A DNA stretch of 64,000 bases, taken from NCBI RefSeq assembly GCF_024129355.1, contig NZ_JAMXXP010000001.1, positions 62,001 to 126,000 of the forward strand, written 5' to 3'. Below are positions 43,168 through 52,361 of this stretch, piece after piece. Within the stretch, counting starts at the first letter, position 1, and each line of letters begins with the position of its first letter. Both the position numbers and the translations under genes were made by a program. The DNA is from Acinetobacter lwoffii (GTDB lineage Bacteria > Pseudomonadota > Gammaproteobacteria > Pseudomonadales > Moraxellaceae). Below the pieces are notes generated by a model. It was not told the origin of the DNA, made no database searches, and was given only the letters and a program-made list of their open reading frames with translations.

Positions 43168-43198
43168 AAAAAACCCTGCCGAAGCAGGGTTTTTTATA
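43168..43198. terminator. terminator between the M28 peptidase gene and lon
   Basis: AAAACCCTGC / GCAGGGTTTT hairpin with T run; convergent genes. Confidence 0.85.
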
Positions 43199-43212
43199 CG
43201 AAACATCAAGTC

Positions 43213-45639
43213 TTAATGACGCGCTGCTTTCGCTTCTTCTTTGGTTTTCACAATTGGTGCTTTAACCAAGGCTTTTGGCAAAGAGGTCAGTGCCAGCGGT
43301 AAAATCTCATCAATCGATTTTACGGCTTTAATTTCTAGACCTTCTTTGACATTTTCTGGAATTTCCGCCAGGTCACGTACGTTTTCCTGTGGAATGAATA
43401 CCAGCTTGATGCCACCACGATGGGCTGCCAAAAGTTTCTCTTTCAAGCCACCGATACGCAGCGCACGACCGCCCAGACTGGTTTCACCTGTCATCGCGAT
43501 ATCCGGGCGAATCGGGATACCCGTGAAAGCAGATACCAATGCTGTAGTCAAAGCCAAACCTGCCGATGGACCATCTTTCGGTGTTGCGCCTTCAGGTAAA
43601 TGCACATGCACATCGGTTTCTTCAAAGCGCGAGGCTTCGATGCCGAGTTCATCCGCACGGGTACGCACTACAGTCATCGCAGCGGTAATCGATTCTTTCA
43701 TGACATCGCCAAGAGAACCGGTGGTAATGAACTTGCCTTTACCTGGGACTGCTGCAACTTCAATGGTCAGTAATTCACCGCCGACAGAAGTCCAAGCCAG
43801 ACCATTTACACGGCCAATTTGCGCTTCTTCTTCCGCCATACCGTAGTCAAATTTATGTGGACCCAAGTAATCTGGAAGATTTCCTGCGGTCACTTCAACC
43901 TGAAGGTTTTTGGCTTTCTTGCTAACCGCTTCTTTTACCACTTTACGTGCAATTTTTGACACTTCACGTTCAAGGTTACGAACACCGGCTTCACGGGTAT
44001 AACGGCGCACGATGTCACGAATCGCCTCTTCATGCACGGTCAATTCTTTGGCACGTAGACCATTGTTCTTGATTGCTTTAGGAACAAGGTAACGATCCGC
44101 AATATTTACTTTCTCTTCTTCGGTATAACCCGGAAGACGAATCACTTCCATACGGTCCAGCAGCGCCTCAGGAATGTTCATGCTGTTTGCGGTACAGATA
44201 AACATTACTTCAGACAGGTCCAGATCAAGATCCAGATAGTGATCGCTGAACTTGTTGTTCTGTGATGGATCAAGTACCTCAAGCATCGCAGAAGCCGGAT
44301 CGCCACGGTAGTCTTGCGCCATCTTGTCGATTTCATCGAGCAAGAATAACGGGTTTTTTACGCCCACTTTAGTCAATGACTGCACAATTTTACCTGGCAT
44401 CGCACCGATATAGGTACGACGGTGACCGCGAATTTCCGCTTCATCACGTACGCCGCCCAGCGCCATACGCACGAACTCACGACCAGTTGCTTTAGCAATT
44501 GATTCACCGAGTGAAGTTTTACCGACACCTGGAGGACCAACCAAACACAGAATCGGACCACGCAATTTTTTCACACGAGACTGAACTGCCAGATATTCCA
44601 CAATGCGATCTTTGACATCGTCCAGACCATAGTGGTCTGCATCCAGAATTTCCTGTGCTTTGTTCAGGTTAATGCTGACTTTGCTGGCTTTATTCCACGG
44701 TGTATCTAGAATCACTTCCAGATAGTTGCGTACCACAGCAGCTTCACTCGAAGCAGGCTGCATCGCTTTCAGCTTGCGGAACTCGTTTTCAGCTTTCTTG
44801 CGTACATGCTCAGGCAAATCTGCTTCAGCAAGACGTTTTTCAATTTCAGCGACATCATCTTCCGCGCCGCCGTTCATATCAGAAAGCTCGCGCTGAATGA
44901 CTTTCATTTTTTCATTCAGGAAGTATTCGCGCTGGTTCTTTTCCATCTGACGTTTAACAGAGTCATGCAGGGTTTGCTCAATCTGTTGTTCTTCAGACTG
45001 TTGCAATAGATAAGTCATCAACTCAGTCAAATGCGCTTCGAATTCGTCATGTTCCAGGAATTTCTGTTTGACATCAATATTCAATGGAACACGGGTTGCG
45101 ACGAAGAACAATAACTGTAATAGATCTTCAATTTTGTTGGCTGCGGTGATCAGTTCACGCGCATTACGAAGTTTCGCTTCTGCATATTGAGCGAAAAGCG
45201 CACGTAATTCCTGCAAGCGCACAGCTTGGGTGTCTGCATCGACGCTCACCGTCATTGGGCTGAGTTCATGCTCTGCTGTCAGATACTCAGTTTCGTCAAT
45301 GATGGTTTTCAGCTTGGCACGGTGTAGGCCTTCGATCAGGACTTTAATACAGTTTTCATCATTTTCGTGATTCACAACTTGCACAATCTTCGCGACAGTA
45401 CCGTATTGATATAAATTGTCGTGATCAATTTCTTCTGTAAGCGAATCTTTTTGCGCAACTACAAATACTAGATTGTCACTGTTACGAGCCACATCAACTG
45501 CATTGATCGATTTTTCACGACCGACAAACAGCGCAATTTGCATATGCGGATAAACCACCACATCACGCAACGCCAAAAGGGGTAGTACACTTGGAACCTG
45601 AGGCTCTAAGGTTTCTTGATTCATAATAATTTCAGACAT
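43213..45639 (-). CDS. lon: ATP-dependent protease Lon
   Basis: 808 residues. Cytoplasmic AAA+ serine protease for damaged and regulatory proteins. N-terminal LON substrate domain (about 20-215), AAA+ module with Walker A GPPGVGKTSLGES, and the protease domain with catalytic S692 in KDGPSAGLA and the partner Lys in GGLKEKLLAAHRGG. I use the ATG at 45639, which has AGGAG five to six bases upstream; a GTG six bases earlier is possible. Ends in a short Ala/Lys tail. Confidence 0.97.
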   Translation of the reverse strand: MSEIIMNQETLEPQVPSVLPLLALRDVVVYPHMQIALFVGREKSINAVDVARNSDNLVFVVAQKDSLTEEIDHDNLYQYGTVAKIVQVVNHENDENCIKVLIEGLHRAKLKTIIDETEYLTAEHELSPMTVSVDADTQAVRLQELRALFAQYAEAKLRNARELITAANKIEDLLQLLFFVATRVPLNIDVKQKFLEHDEFEAHLTELMTYLLQQSEEQQIEQTLHDSVKRQMEKNQREYFLNEKMKVIQRELSDMNGGAEDDVAEIEKRLAEADLPEHVRKKAENEFRKLKAMQPASSEAAVVRNYLEVILDTPWNKASKVSINLNKAQEILDADHYGLDDVKDRIVEYLAVQSRVKKLRGPILCLVGPPGVGKTSLGESIAKATGREFVRMALGGVRDEAEIRGHRRTYIGAMPGKIVQSLTKVGVKNPLFLLDEIDKMAQDYRGDPASAMLEVLDPSQNNKFSDHYLDLDLDLSEVMFICTANSMNIPEALLDRMEVIRLPGYTEEEKVNIADRYLVPKAIKNNGLRAKELTVHEEAIRDIVRRYTREAGVRNLEREVSKIARKVVKEAVSKKAKNLQVEVTAGNLPDYLGPHKFDYGMAEEEAQIGRVNGLAWTSVGGELLTIEVAAVPGKGKFITTGSLGDVMKESITAAMTVVRTRADELGIEASRFEETDVHVHLPEGATPKDGPSAGLALTTALVSAFTGIPIRPDIAMTGETSLGGRALRIGGLKEKLLAAHRGGIKLVFIPQENVRDLAEIPENVKEGLEIKAVKSIDEILPLALTSLPKALVKAPIVKTKEEAKAARH

Positions 45640-45683
45640 GAGCACTCCTAATGAGTGACAACGGTGTTGCCATGCTTTTAATA

Positions 45684-45714
45684 GTGATGGGTAATTTTAA
45701 AAATACAAGGGCAG
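45684..45714 (-). promoter_or_regulatory. possible heat-shock promoter of lon
   Basis: On the minus strand CCCTTG (45707-45712), then 15 bases, then CCAT within ACCCATCA (45687-45692). The sequence elements resemble sigma-32 sites, but the spacing is about three bases shorter than in the groESL promoter, so the call is tentative. Confidence 0.35.
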
Positions 45715-45786
45715 TTAAGATTAAATTGTATGAAAAATGACTAATTATGTGATTTTAAAGTAGTTAGCAAGGGTAAAATTGCAAAA

Positions 45787-46368
45787 TTAACGTTTGAACT
45801 TTATAAAAACTGTCGGGGTGATTAAAGCATCAAGGGGCTGATCCCATGTTTCACGTTTTAACGGCTGTGCCAGCAGTTGAAAGTCATGCGCCAGCCCCAG
45901 ACGGAATGGACGCCCAGGTGCAGAAGCCAAGGTACGATCATAAAAACCGCCGCCCATACCAATCCGTGTGCCCGAAGTATCACAGGCCAATAGTGGCATG
46001 AGCAATAAATCCAGTTTGGAAACATGTACACCACGGGTGCTCATGGGCTCTCGCATACCCAGCCGATGATGGGCAAAGCGCTTGTTATGGTATTGGTGCT
46101 GGGTGATCCGGATCCAGACCAGCTGCTGATTCATGTCGCAAATCGCTGGTAGATACACCTGTTTGCCCAGTTTAAAGCAGCGTTCAATAATCGCCTGGGT
46201 CTGAATCTCCCCAAAAGCATGCAAATACAGGCCAATACGTTGGGCATGAATAAATTCTGGACTGCGGATCAGACGGTTTAGAACTTTTTGTGCGGATTGC
46301 CTTTGCTCAAATTTAGAGAGATGACGACGCGTTTTACGAAGGTATCTTCTTAATTCCTGAATGGTCAT
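45787..46368 (-). CDS. 5-formyltetrahydrofolate cyclo-ligase
   Basis: 193 residues. ATP-dependent enzyme returning 5-formyl-THF to 5,10-methenyl-THF. N-terminal basic KTRRHLSKFEQRQSAQKV, folate site (YLPAICDMNQQLVW, LLMPLLACDTSGTRIGMGGGFYDRTLA) with the glycine-rich loop near residue 135. In E. coli (fau/ygfA) this gene lies next to the 6S RNA gene; here the 6S RNA is about 9 kb away. Confidence 0.92.
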   Translation of the reverse strand: MTIQELRRYLRKTRRHLSKFEQRQSAQKVLNRLIRSPEFIHAQRIGLYLHAFGEIQTQAIIERCFKLGKQVYLPAICDMNQQLVWIRITQHQYHNKRFAHHRLGMREPMSTRGVHVSKLDLLLMPLLACDTSGTRIGMGGGFYDRTLASAPGRPFRLGLAHDFQLLAQPLKRETWDQPLDALITPTVFIKFKR

Positions 46369-46796
46369 AGGGCAAAAAGCATATGCAACAAATTTGTGCT
46401 CTAGTCTAAGTGGGAATTCTGGAAAAGTAAAAAATAATTGTAAGCTGCAATTTTATATTATTCCGTATCTGCTGATTTAAATTTAGCTAATTTGTCACCA
46501 GTTTCAAAGTTAAAAAACAGTTGCATCACTGGTTGTTAAAATGTGTTGAAACGGTCAATTTATTTTTTTTGATTCACGATTTTCCAAGCAATCAATTGTT
46601 CAGTGACAAACTCTGGAAATGCATGAGTTTAAGCACTTTGAAACAGCTTTCGATCAATAAAAATACAATTCTAAAGTAGGTTTATTCTGTTTTTGGTGAA
46701 AGATAGACAAGGGATCATATAACTATTCTCGACCGATATATGGGACACATTGGACTTAGGCAGAACGCGTAAGACCTAAATCAATGGAGATTGAAG
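46369..46796. other. intergenic stretch between the cyclo-ligase and VOC genes
   Basis: 428 bases, AT-rich, no supported gene. I looked here for 6S RNA because of the neighbouring cyclo-ligase gene and did not find it. Holds the divergent promoters. Confidence 0.5.
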
Positions 46797-47282
46797 ATGA
46801 TGAATATTGCGAAGAACACCGTCTGCCTTTGGTACGATGACGATGCCGAAGGTGCAGCACGATTTTATGCAGAAACCTTTCCAGGCTCCTCAGTTGGCGC
46901 GATCAACCTTGCCCCTGGAGATTATCCCTCTGGGAAAGAAGGTGATGTCATTACGGTCGAATTTACAGTAATGGGCGTTGCCTGCATCGGGTTGAACGGT
47001 GGTCCTGGTTTTCAGCATAATGAAACATTTTCATTTCAGGTGGCGACTGAAGACCAAGAGGAAACAGATCGCTACTGGAATGCCATTGTGGGCAATGGCG
47101 GTCAGGAAAGTGAGTGTGGCTGGTGCAAGGACAAGTGGGGCATTTCCTGGCAGATTACGCCAGCGGTCCTCATCAACGCCTGTAACAGTCCTGACCGTGC
47201 TGCGGCCAAGCGCGCATTTAATGCGATGATGACCATGAAGAAACTTGACATCTCCGTGATCGAAGCAGCATTTCGTGGTTAA
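46797..47282 (+). CDS. VOC-superfamily protein (PhnB/3-demethylubiquinone methyltransferase-like domain)
   Basis: 161 residues. Typical PhnB/glyoxalase-type fold: KNTVCLWYDDDAEGAARFYAETFPGS at the start, GVACIGLNGGPGFQHNETFSFQV in the centre, and WCKDKWGISWQITPAVL near residue 120. Despite the database name, such proteins are not ubiquinone methyltransferases, and the activity is unknown. The TGGAGA before the ATG at 46797 fits (46800 also possible). Codons look somewhat more GC-rich than neighbours, hinting at transfer. Confidence 0.8.
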   Translation: MMNIAKNTVCLWYDDDAEGAARFYAETFPGSSVGAINLAPGDYPSGKEGDVITVEFTVMGVACIGLNGGPGFQHNETFSFQVATEDQEETDRYWNAIVGNGGQESECGWCKDKWGISWQITPAVLINACNSPDRAAAKRAFNAMMTMKKLDISVIEAAFRG

Positions 47283-47483
47283 GCGCCAAAGATATTGTCT
47301 TTCATTGCAGTTGATATTGCTGTGTAGCGCAATTTCACTGCAATAGTTAAATCTTCTCCTTTCTTTTGATCAACTCAAATTATCCCTCAACTCTATAAGG
47401 ATACGTTACAAAAATTACAGATTAATCCAACTTGATCTGAACCTAAATCCAATTTCTTCATGATGATTCAAGGAGAATGTGTC

Positions 47484-48074
47484 ATGAATTTTCCTCAATT
47501 ACTGCTTATGGCGGGATGGGTCGCGCTGTCTGCACCTGCCGCTTTAGCCGTTGAACCGCCCATGTCGGGCAAAGCCAGCTCAGGCGCAGCTTCATCTGCT
47601 GCCGATAAGAAAGCCATTGCAAGTGCCATGACTGCTGCACCTAAGAAAGTAGCCGCTGCAGCCACGATTGTCGCTGTCGGTGCAGATGGCAAAATACGTA
47701 CCTTGCGCAAGGGCAATAATGGTTTTACCTGTATGCCTGATAATCTGACCACTCCAGGTCCAGACCCAATGTGTATGGATCAGGCCGCTCTAGAATGGGC
47801 AGAAGCCTGGATGGGGAATAAACAGCCCACAGTTGGAAAAGTAGGCTTCATGTATATGCTGGCAGGTGGTACGGATGCCAGTAATGTCGATCCCTATGCC
47901 AAGAAGCCTACTGCGGGCAATCATTGGGTCAAAACGGGTCCCCATGTCATGATCGTCGGTGCTGAAGCTCGTTTCTATGATATGTATCCTAAACATACGC
48001 AACCGGATACCGCTGTGCCTTATGTCATGTGGTCTGGGACGCCTTATCAGCACTTAATGATTCCTGTGAAGTAA
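47484..48074 (+). CDS. exported hypothetical protein
   Basis: 196 residues. Signal peptide (about 1-22, cut after ALA), an Ala/Ser/Lys-rich linker (25-60), and a conserved-looking domain (70-196) with CMPDNLTTPGPDPMCMDQAALEWAEAW, MLAGGTDASNVDPYA and a tail reading PYVMWSGTPYQHLMIPV. I recall unnamed secreted proteins with this pattern in many proteobacteria, but no function. AGGAGA precedes ATG 47484. A terminator follows at 48183. Confidence 0.7.
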   Translation: MNFPQLLLMAGWVALSAPAALAVEPPMSGKASSGAASSAADKKAIASAMTAAPKKVAAAATIVAVGADGKIRTLRKGNNGFTCMPDNLTTPGPDPMCMDQAALEWAEAWMGNKQPTVGKVGFMYMLAGGTDASNVDPYAKKPTAGNHWVKTGPHVMIVGAEARFYDMYPKHTQPDTAVPYVMWSGTPYQHLMIPVK

Positions 48075-48182
48075 TGAATTACCGCAATGACAAATGCACG
48101 CTGATTCAACCTTTCAATTCAGGTATTTAATACACTCAATTTTTATGACTGTCCTAAGCTATAAATAGAATAGTTTACTTAG

Positions 48183-48208
48183 AAGCTCATCGAAAGATGG
48201 GCTTTTAT
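48183..48208 (+). terminator. terminator after the exported protein gene
   Basis: AAGCTCATC gaaa GATGGGCTT followed by T's, with one G-T pair. Confidence 0.6.
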
Positions 48209-48378
48209 ATGAGCATTGCAAAAGCTGAAATGATGCAGATCATGCAATATGAGTTCCAGAATAATTTTTGCACTGAATTGAAAACAGGCTGAACCAAAAA
48301 CAACCATCCAATGAAATTCTCCCTAATTTATACATCTTAAATTTTATTAAGACATTGAAAATAAAATAAAAATTAAAC

Positions 48379-48395
48379 TGGCATAAGTTCTGCAT
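48379..48395 (+). promoter_or_regulatory. sigma-54 (-24/-12) promoter candidate
   Basis: TGGCATAAGTTCTGCAT: GG and GC are exactly ten bases apart, with TGGCA and TGCA boxes close to the TGGCAC-N5-TTGCA consensus. It would start transcription near 48405, inside the repeated boxes that follow, and about 345 bases before the urea carboxylase ATG. Confidence 0.6.
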
Positions 48396-48398
48396 AAC

Positions 48399-48430
48399 TG
48401 TATTCAAACTTGGATACAAGATTGGATACA
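48399..48430. promoter_or_regulatory. TTGGATACA repeat boxes, probable regulator operator
   Basis: TGTATTCAA, two bases, TTGGATACA (inverted, 8 of 9 matching), then TTGGATACA again four bases later (48422-48430). The sites cover the expected start of the sigma-54 transcript. FCD-type GntR repressors commonly bind TTGTATnCAA-like palindromes, and such a regulator is encoded by the last gene of this operon. Confidence 0.5.
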
Positions 48431-48749
48431 GAATGCTTCATCAGAAAATGATCGGCTGGACAGTCCCAGCATGCCGCGATGCCGATCAGCAAAAAATGCT
48501 TCCACTGAATAACTTGGCTCAATTCATTGCCCAACTTGAGGGGAATGAACCTGCCTGGATTTCGGTTAGGACTGCTGCATATCTTATTCAAACAAAAATT
48601 GATGTATTCAAAAAACTGTATTTCGGACTGTATGTATCAGAGGCTGCCAGAGATCAGTGACGGCGGTAGGCTTATATGCAGCAGCTTAATCAAAAAAAAT
48701 AGATCAATTCGGCAGATTCAGAAAATAGATAAAATAACAGAGGATTCAT

Positions 48750-51700
48750 ATGTTTAAGACTGTATTGATTGCAAACCGCGGCGAAATTGCTGTTCGTGCC
48801 ATTCGCACATTAAAAAAAATGGGTATAACCAGTATAGCCGTCTATTCAGAAACGGACCGTTATGCACAGCATGTGATTGATGCAGATATTGCAGTGTCCT
48901 TAGAAGGTACCAAACCGAGTGATACCTATTTAAGTATTGAAAAGCTGATTGCCGCAGCCAAGAATACCGGGGCCGAAGCAATTTTCCCAGGTTATGGTTT
49001 TCTGTCAGAAAGTGCTGACTTTGCCCGTGCCTGCGAAGCAAATAATATTGCTTTCATGGGGCCAACACCGGAGCAGATTCTGGAATTCGGCTTAAAACAC
49101 AGGGCGCGTGAACTTGCCGCAGCTGTCAATGTACCCATGACTCCCGGTACAGGTCTGCTAAATAGTCTGGATGAAGCCTTAACTGAAGCTGAAAAAATTG
49201 GCTATCCGGTTATGCTTAAAAGCACAGCAGGCGGTGGCGGAATTGGCTTGACCCGTTGTGATAATGCAGAAGCACTTCAGGAGGCCTATGAAAGTGTAAA
49301 ACGTCTGGGCGAACAGTTCTTTAAAGATGCCGGAGTATTTTTAGAGTGCTTTATCGGTCGGGCCCGTCATGTCGAAGTTCAGATTTTTGGAGATGGACAG
49401 GGACAGGTAGTGGCTTTGGGCGAACGCGACTGTTCACTGCAGCGCCGTAATCAGAAGGTTGTGGAAGAAACACCAGCGGCACAGTTACCTGAAGCAACCC
49501 GTCAAAAATTGTATCAGGCGGCAGTTGAACTGGGCAAATCGGTGGAATATCGCAGTGCCGGTACGGTTGAGTTTATTTACGATGCAGCACGTGACGAGTT
49601 TTATTTCCTTGAAGTGAATACCCGTTTGCAGGTGGAGCATCCGGTGACTGAAATGGTGACCGGTTTAGACCTGATTGAATGCATGTTGAAAGTTGCAGCA
49701 GGTGATACTCTGGATTGGAAGCATCTAAGCAGTATTCAGCCTCAAGGTGCAGCGATTGAAGTACGCATCTATGCCGAAGATCCAGTTAAGAATTTCCAGC
49801 CGAGTCCAGGGATTTTGACCGATGTCTTTTTTCCGGAAAATGTCCGGGTTGATACCTGGGTGAGTACCGGAACTGAAATTTCCCAATACTTTGACCCGAT
49901 GATTGCCAAGATTATTGTGCATGCTGAAGATCGTGATACTGCCATTCATACGCTTAAATCAGCTTTAGCTGAAACTCGCCTGAATGGTATTAGTACCAAT
50001 CTGGATTATGTGCATACTGTTATTTCAGATCCGCGTTTTGAGCAAATGCAAATCTGGACACGCATGCTGGATGATTTCAAATATGTGCCGAATGTGATTG
50101 AGGTGATTCAGCCGGGTACACAAAGTTCCATTCAGGATTATCCGGGTCGTGTCGGGTATTGGGATATTGGTGTACCGCCTTCAGGCCCAATGGATGATTA
50201 TGCTTTCCGGCTGGCCAATAAAATTGTTGGGAATGTCGAGGCCGCCGCCGGGTTTGAATTTACCCTGCAAGGTCCAATCCTCAAATTTCATGCAGAAAAT
50301 ATCATTGCTTTAACTGGCGCACCTTGTCCGGTAAGTCTGGATGATGAAGCAGTAAATTTCTGGCAGCCTGTTCAGGTAAAAGCAGGCCAAACCCTAAAAA
50401 TTGGACAGGTTGAATCTGGATGCCGGACCTACCTGGCTGTACGAAATGGTCTGAATGTGCCGGAATATCTGGGTAGCCGTTCTACCTTTGCTTTAGGTAA
50501 TTTTGGTGGACATGCAGGCCGAGTGTTACGGGCTGGTGACATGATTAAGATGGTGAATCCTGAGCTGCCGGCCGATGGTCTACCTTTAGCGATTGCAGAA
50601 CCTGAAGTTTTGGCAACAGATCTGATTCCAAGTTATGGCAAGGAATGGAAAATTGGTGTGCTCTATGGTCCGCATGGCGCTCCTGATTTCTTTAAAGCTG
50701 AATATATTGAGGAGTTTTTTGCATCAAGCTGGAAAGTGCATTTTAACTCGAACCGATTGGGTATCCGTTTAACCGGACCGACGCCAAGCTGGGCGCGTGA
50801 AAATGGCGGTGAAGCGGGTCTGCATCCATCCAATGTACATGACTGTGAATATGCCATTGGTGCGATTAACTTTACCGGTGATTTCCCCGTAATTCTTGCC
50901 AAAGATGGTCCGAGCCTGGGTGGCTTTGTGTGTCCGGTGACCATTGCCAAAGCTGAACTCTGGAAAATTGGTCAACTGAAAGCCGATGACACGATTAGCT
51001 TCTATCCAATCTCGGTAAAGCAGGCCAATGCGCTGGAGCGGCAGCAAATTCAAACCCTCCAAAACTTTGCCAAGGCAGAGATAACCAGCGAGGCTGAAAT
51101 CGTTACAGTTCAGGCAGAAAGTATCCTGGCATTGCGTGAAGCTACGCCAGATGCACCAAAAGCTGTATATCGTCAGGCAGGTGACAGTTATATCTTGCTG
51201 GAATACGGTGATAACGTACTGGATTTGGCCCTACGCCTGCGCGTACACCGCTTGATGCAACTGATCCGTGAAGCTGATCTTGACGGTATCCTGGAATTAT
51301 CACCTGGTGTGCGATCCTTGCAGATTAAATATGATGGTCTGCGTTTGAGCCAGCAGCAACTGATTCACTTCCTGCTTGGTCTTGAAGAACAGATGGGTGA
51401 TTTACGTGACATTAAAATACCTTCAAGAATTATCCATTTACCCATGGCCTTTGAGGACTCAGCGACTCTGGGTGCGGTTGAGCGTTATCAGGAAAGTGTC
51501 TGTGCCAAGGCCCCATGGCTACCGAATAATGTCGATTTTATTCAGCGAATTAATGGTCTAAACACTCGTCAGCAAGTTAAAGACATTATTTTTGATGCCA
51601 ATTATCTGATTTTAGGGCTAGGTGATGTATATCTGACTGCACCTTGTGCAGTGCCCATTGATCCGCGCCACCGTTTACTGAGTTCCAAATATAATCCGGC

Positions 51701-52349
51701 CCGTACTTTTACCGCTGAAGGTACAGTCGGGATTGGTGGCATGTATATGTGTATTTATGGCATGGACTCACCGGGTGGCTATCAGTTGATTGGCCGTACC
51801 GTACCGATCTGGAATAAGTTTAAAAAGAACAAGCAGTTTGGCGATCAGCAATGGTTCTTACGCTTTTTTGACCAGATTAAATATTATGAGGTCACTGAGG
51901 CCGAACTGGATCAGTTCCGTGCTGATTTCGCCCATGGTCGGGCAGAAATTAAAATTGAGGAATGTAAGTTTGACTTTGCAGCATATCAGGATTTCCTTGC
52001 TGCAGAACAGGACAGTATTGCTGCTTTTAAAGCACAGCAGCAAGCTGCTTTTAGTGCGGAGGTGGAACGCTGGAAAGACGATTTTGATGCACCTGTAGAA
52101 ATAGAAGTGCTGCAGGATGATACCGATTACAGCCAGTATGTCCCTCTCAACGCCTCTATGACCGGCAATATCTGGAAGATTTTTGTAGAAGCCGGGCAGA
52201 TTGTGAAAAAAGGCGACACGGTGGCCATCATCGAGGCCATGAAAATGGAGCTGCCGGTCTATGCTGACGATGATGGCATTGTCAAAGCCATTATCTGCCG
52301 TTCAGGTCAGACCGTGCATAGCGGTGAACCGCTGGTTTATATGGAGTAA
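48750..52349 (+). CDS. urea carboxylase (or guanidine carboxylase), biotin-dependent
   Basis: 1199 residues, the usual length. ATP- and biotin-dependent carboxylation of urea to allophanate (or of guanidine). Biotin carboxylase (1-450, begins FKTVLIANRGEIAVRAIRTL), an AHS2/KipA-like carboxyltransferase part (about 450-765, IQPGTQSSIQDYPGRVG), an AHS1/KipI-like part (about 795-1010), and the biotinyl domain with IIEAMKMELPV near residue 1167. AGAGGA precedes the ATG. Its usual partner, allophanate hydrolase, is not adjacent. Urea and guanidine types cannot be separated safely by eye. Confidence 0.9.
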   Translation: MFKTVLIANRGEIAVRAIRTLKKMGITSIAVYSETDRYAQHVIDADIAVSLEGTKPSDTYLSIEKLIAAAKNTGAEAIFPGYGFLSESADFARACEANNIAFMGPTPEQILEFGLKHRARELAAAVNVPMTPGTGLLNSLDEALTEAEKIGYPVMLKSTAGGGGIGLTRCDNAEALQEAYESVKRLGEQFFKDAGVFLECFIGRARHVEVQIFGDGQGQVVALGERDCSLQRRNQKVVEETPAAQLPEATRQKLYQAAVELGKSVEYRSAGTVEFIYDAARDEFYFLEVNTRLQVEHPVTEMVTGLDLIECMLKVAAGDTLDWKHLSSIQPQGAAIEVRIYAEDPVKNFQPSPGILTDVFFPENVRVDTWVSTGTEISQYFDPMIAKIIVHAEDRDTAIHTLKSALAETRLNGISTNLDYVHTVISDPRFEQMQIWTRMLDDFKYVPNVIEVIQPGTQSSIQDYPGRVGYWDIGVPPSGPMDDYAFRLANKIVGNVEAAAGFEFTLQGPILKFHAENIIALTGAPCPVSLDDEAVNFWQPVQVKAGQTLKIGQVESGCRTYLAVRNGLNVPEYLGSRSTFALGNFGGHAGRVLRAGDMIKMVNPELPADGLPLAIAEPEVLATDLIPSYGKEWKIGVLYGPHGAPDFFKAEYIEEFFASSWKVHFNSNRLGIRLTGPTPSWARENGGEAGLHPSNVHDCEYAIGAINFTGDFPVILAKDGPSLGGFVCPVTIAKAELWKIGQLKADDTISFYPISVKQANALERQQIQTLQNFAKAEITSEAEIVTVQAESILALREATPDAPKAVYRQAGDSYILLEYGDNVLDLALRLRVHRLMQLIREADLDGILELSPGVRSLQIKYDGLRLSQQQLIHFLLGLEEQMGDLRDIKIPSRIIHLPMAFEDSATLGAVERYQESVCAKAPWLPNNVDFIQRINGLNTRQQVKDIIFDANYLILGLGDVYLTAPCAVPIDPRHRLLSSKYNPARTFTAEGTVGIGGMYMCIYGMDSPGGYQLIGRTVPIWNKFKKNKQFGDQQWFLRFFDQIKYYEVTEAELDQFRADFAHGRAEIKIEECKFDFAAYQDFLAAEQDSIAAFKAQQQAAFSAEVERWKDDFDAPVEIEVLQDDTDYSQYVPLNASMTGNIWKIFVEAGQIVKKGDTVAIIEAMKMELPVYADDDGIVKAIICRSGQTVHSGEPLVYME

Positions 52350-52361
52350 TGGATTGAGCCT

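Larger units (their letters stand above)
48075..48749. other. long intergenic region upstream of urea carboxylase
   Basis: 675 bases. Contains a terminator hairpin at 48183-48208, a sigma-54 promoter candidate at 48379-48395, repeated TTGGATACA boxes at 48399-48430, and then about 320 bases of leader. A 75-codon plus-strand frame (48433-48660) has no ribosome site and no recognisable family, so I do not call it. Confidence 0.6.

Noticed and set aside
46369..46796. 6S RNA next to the cyclo-ligase gene, as in E. coli
   Set aside because: No conserved 6S ends here; the true match lies at 55349-55533.
48433..48660. 75-codon frame upstream of urea carboxylase
   Set aside because: No ribosome site, no recognisable family, and competing frames of similar length on both strands; I treat it as leader DNA or gene remains.
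48600..48749. Guanidine-I (ykkC) riboswitch before the carboxylase
   Set aside because: The conserved GGUCCGAGAG-like and ACACGG elements are not present by eye.
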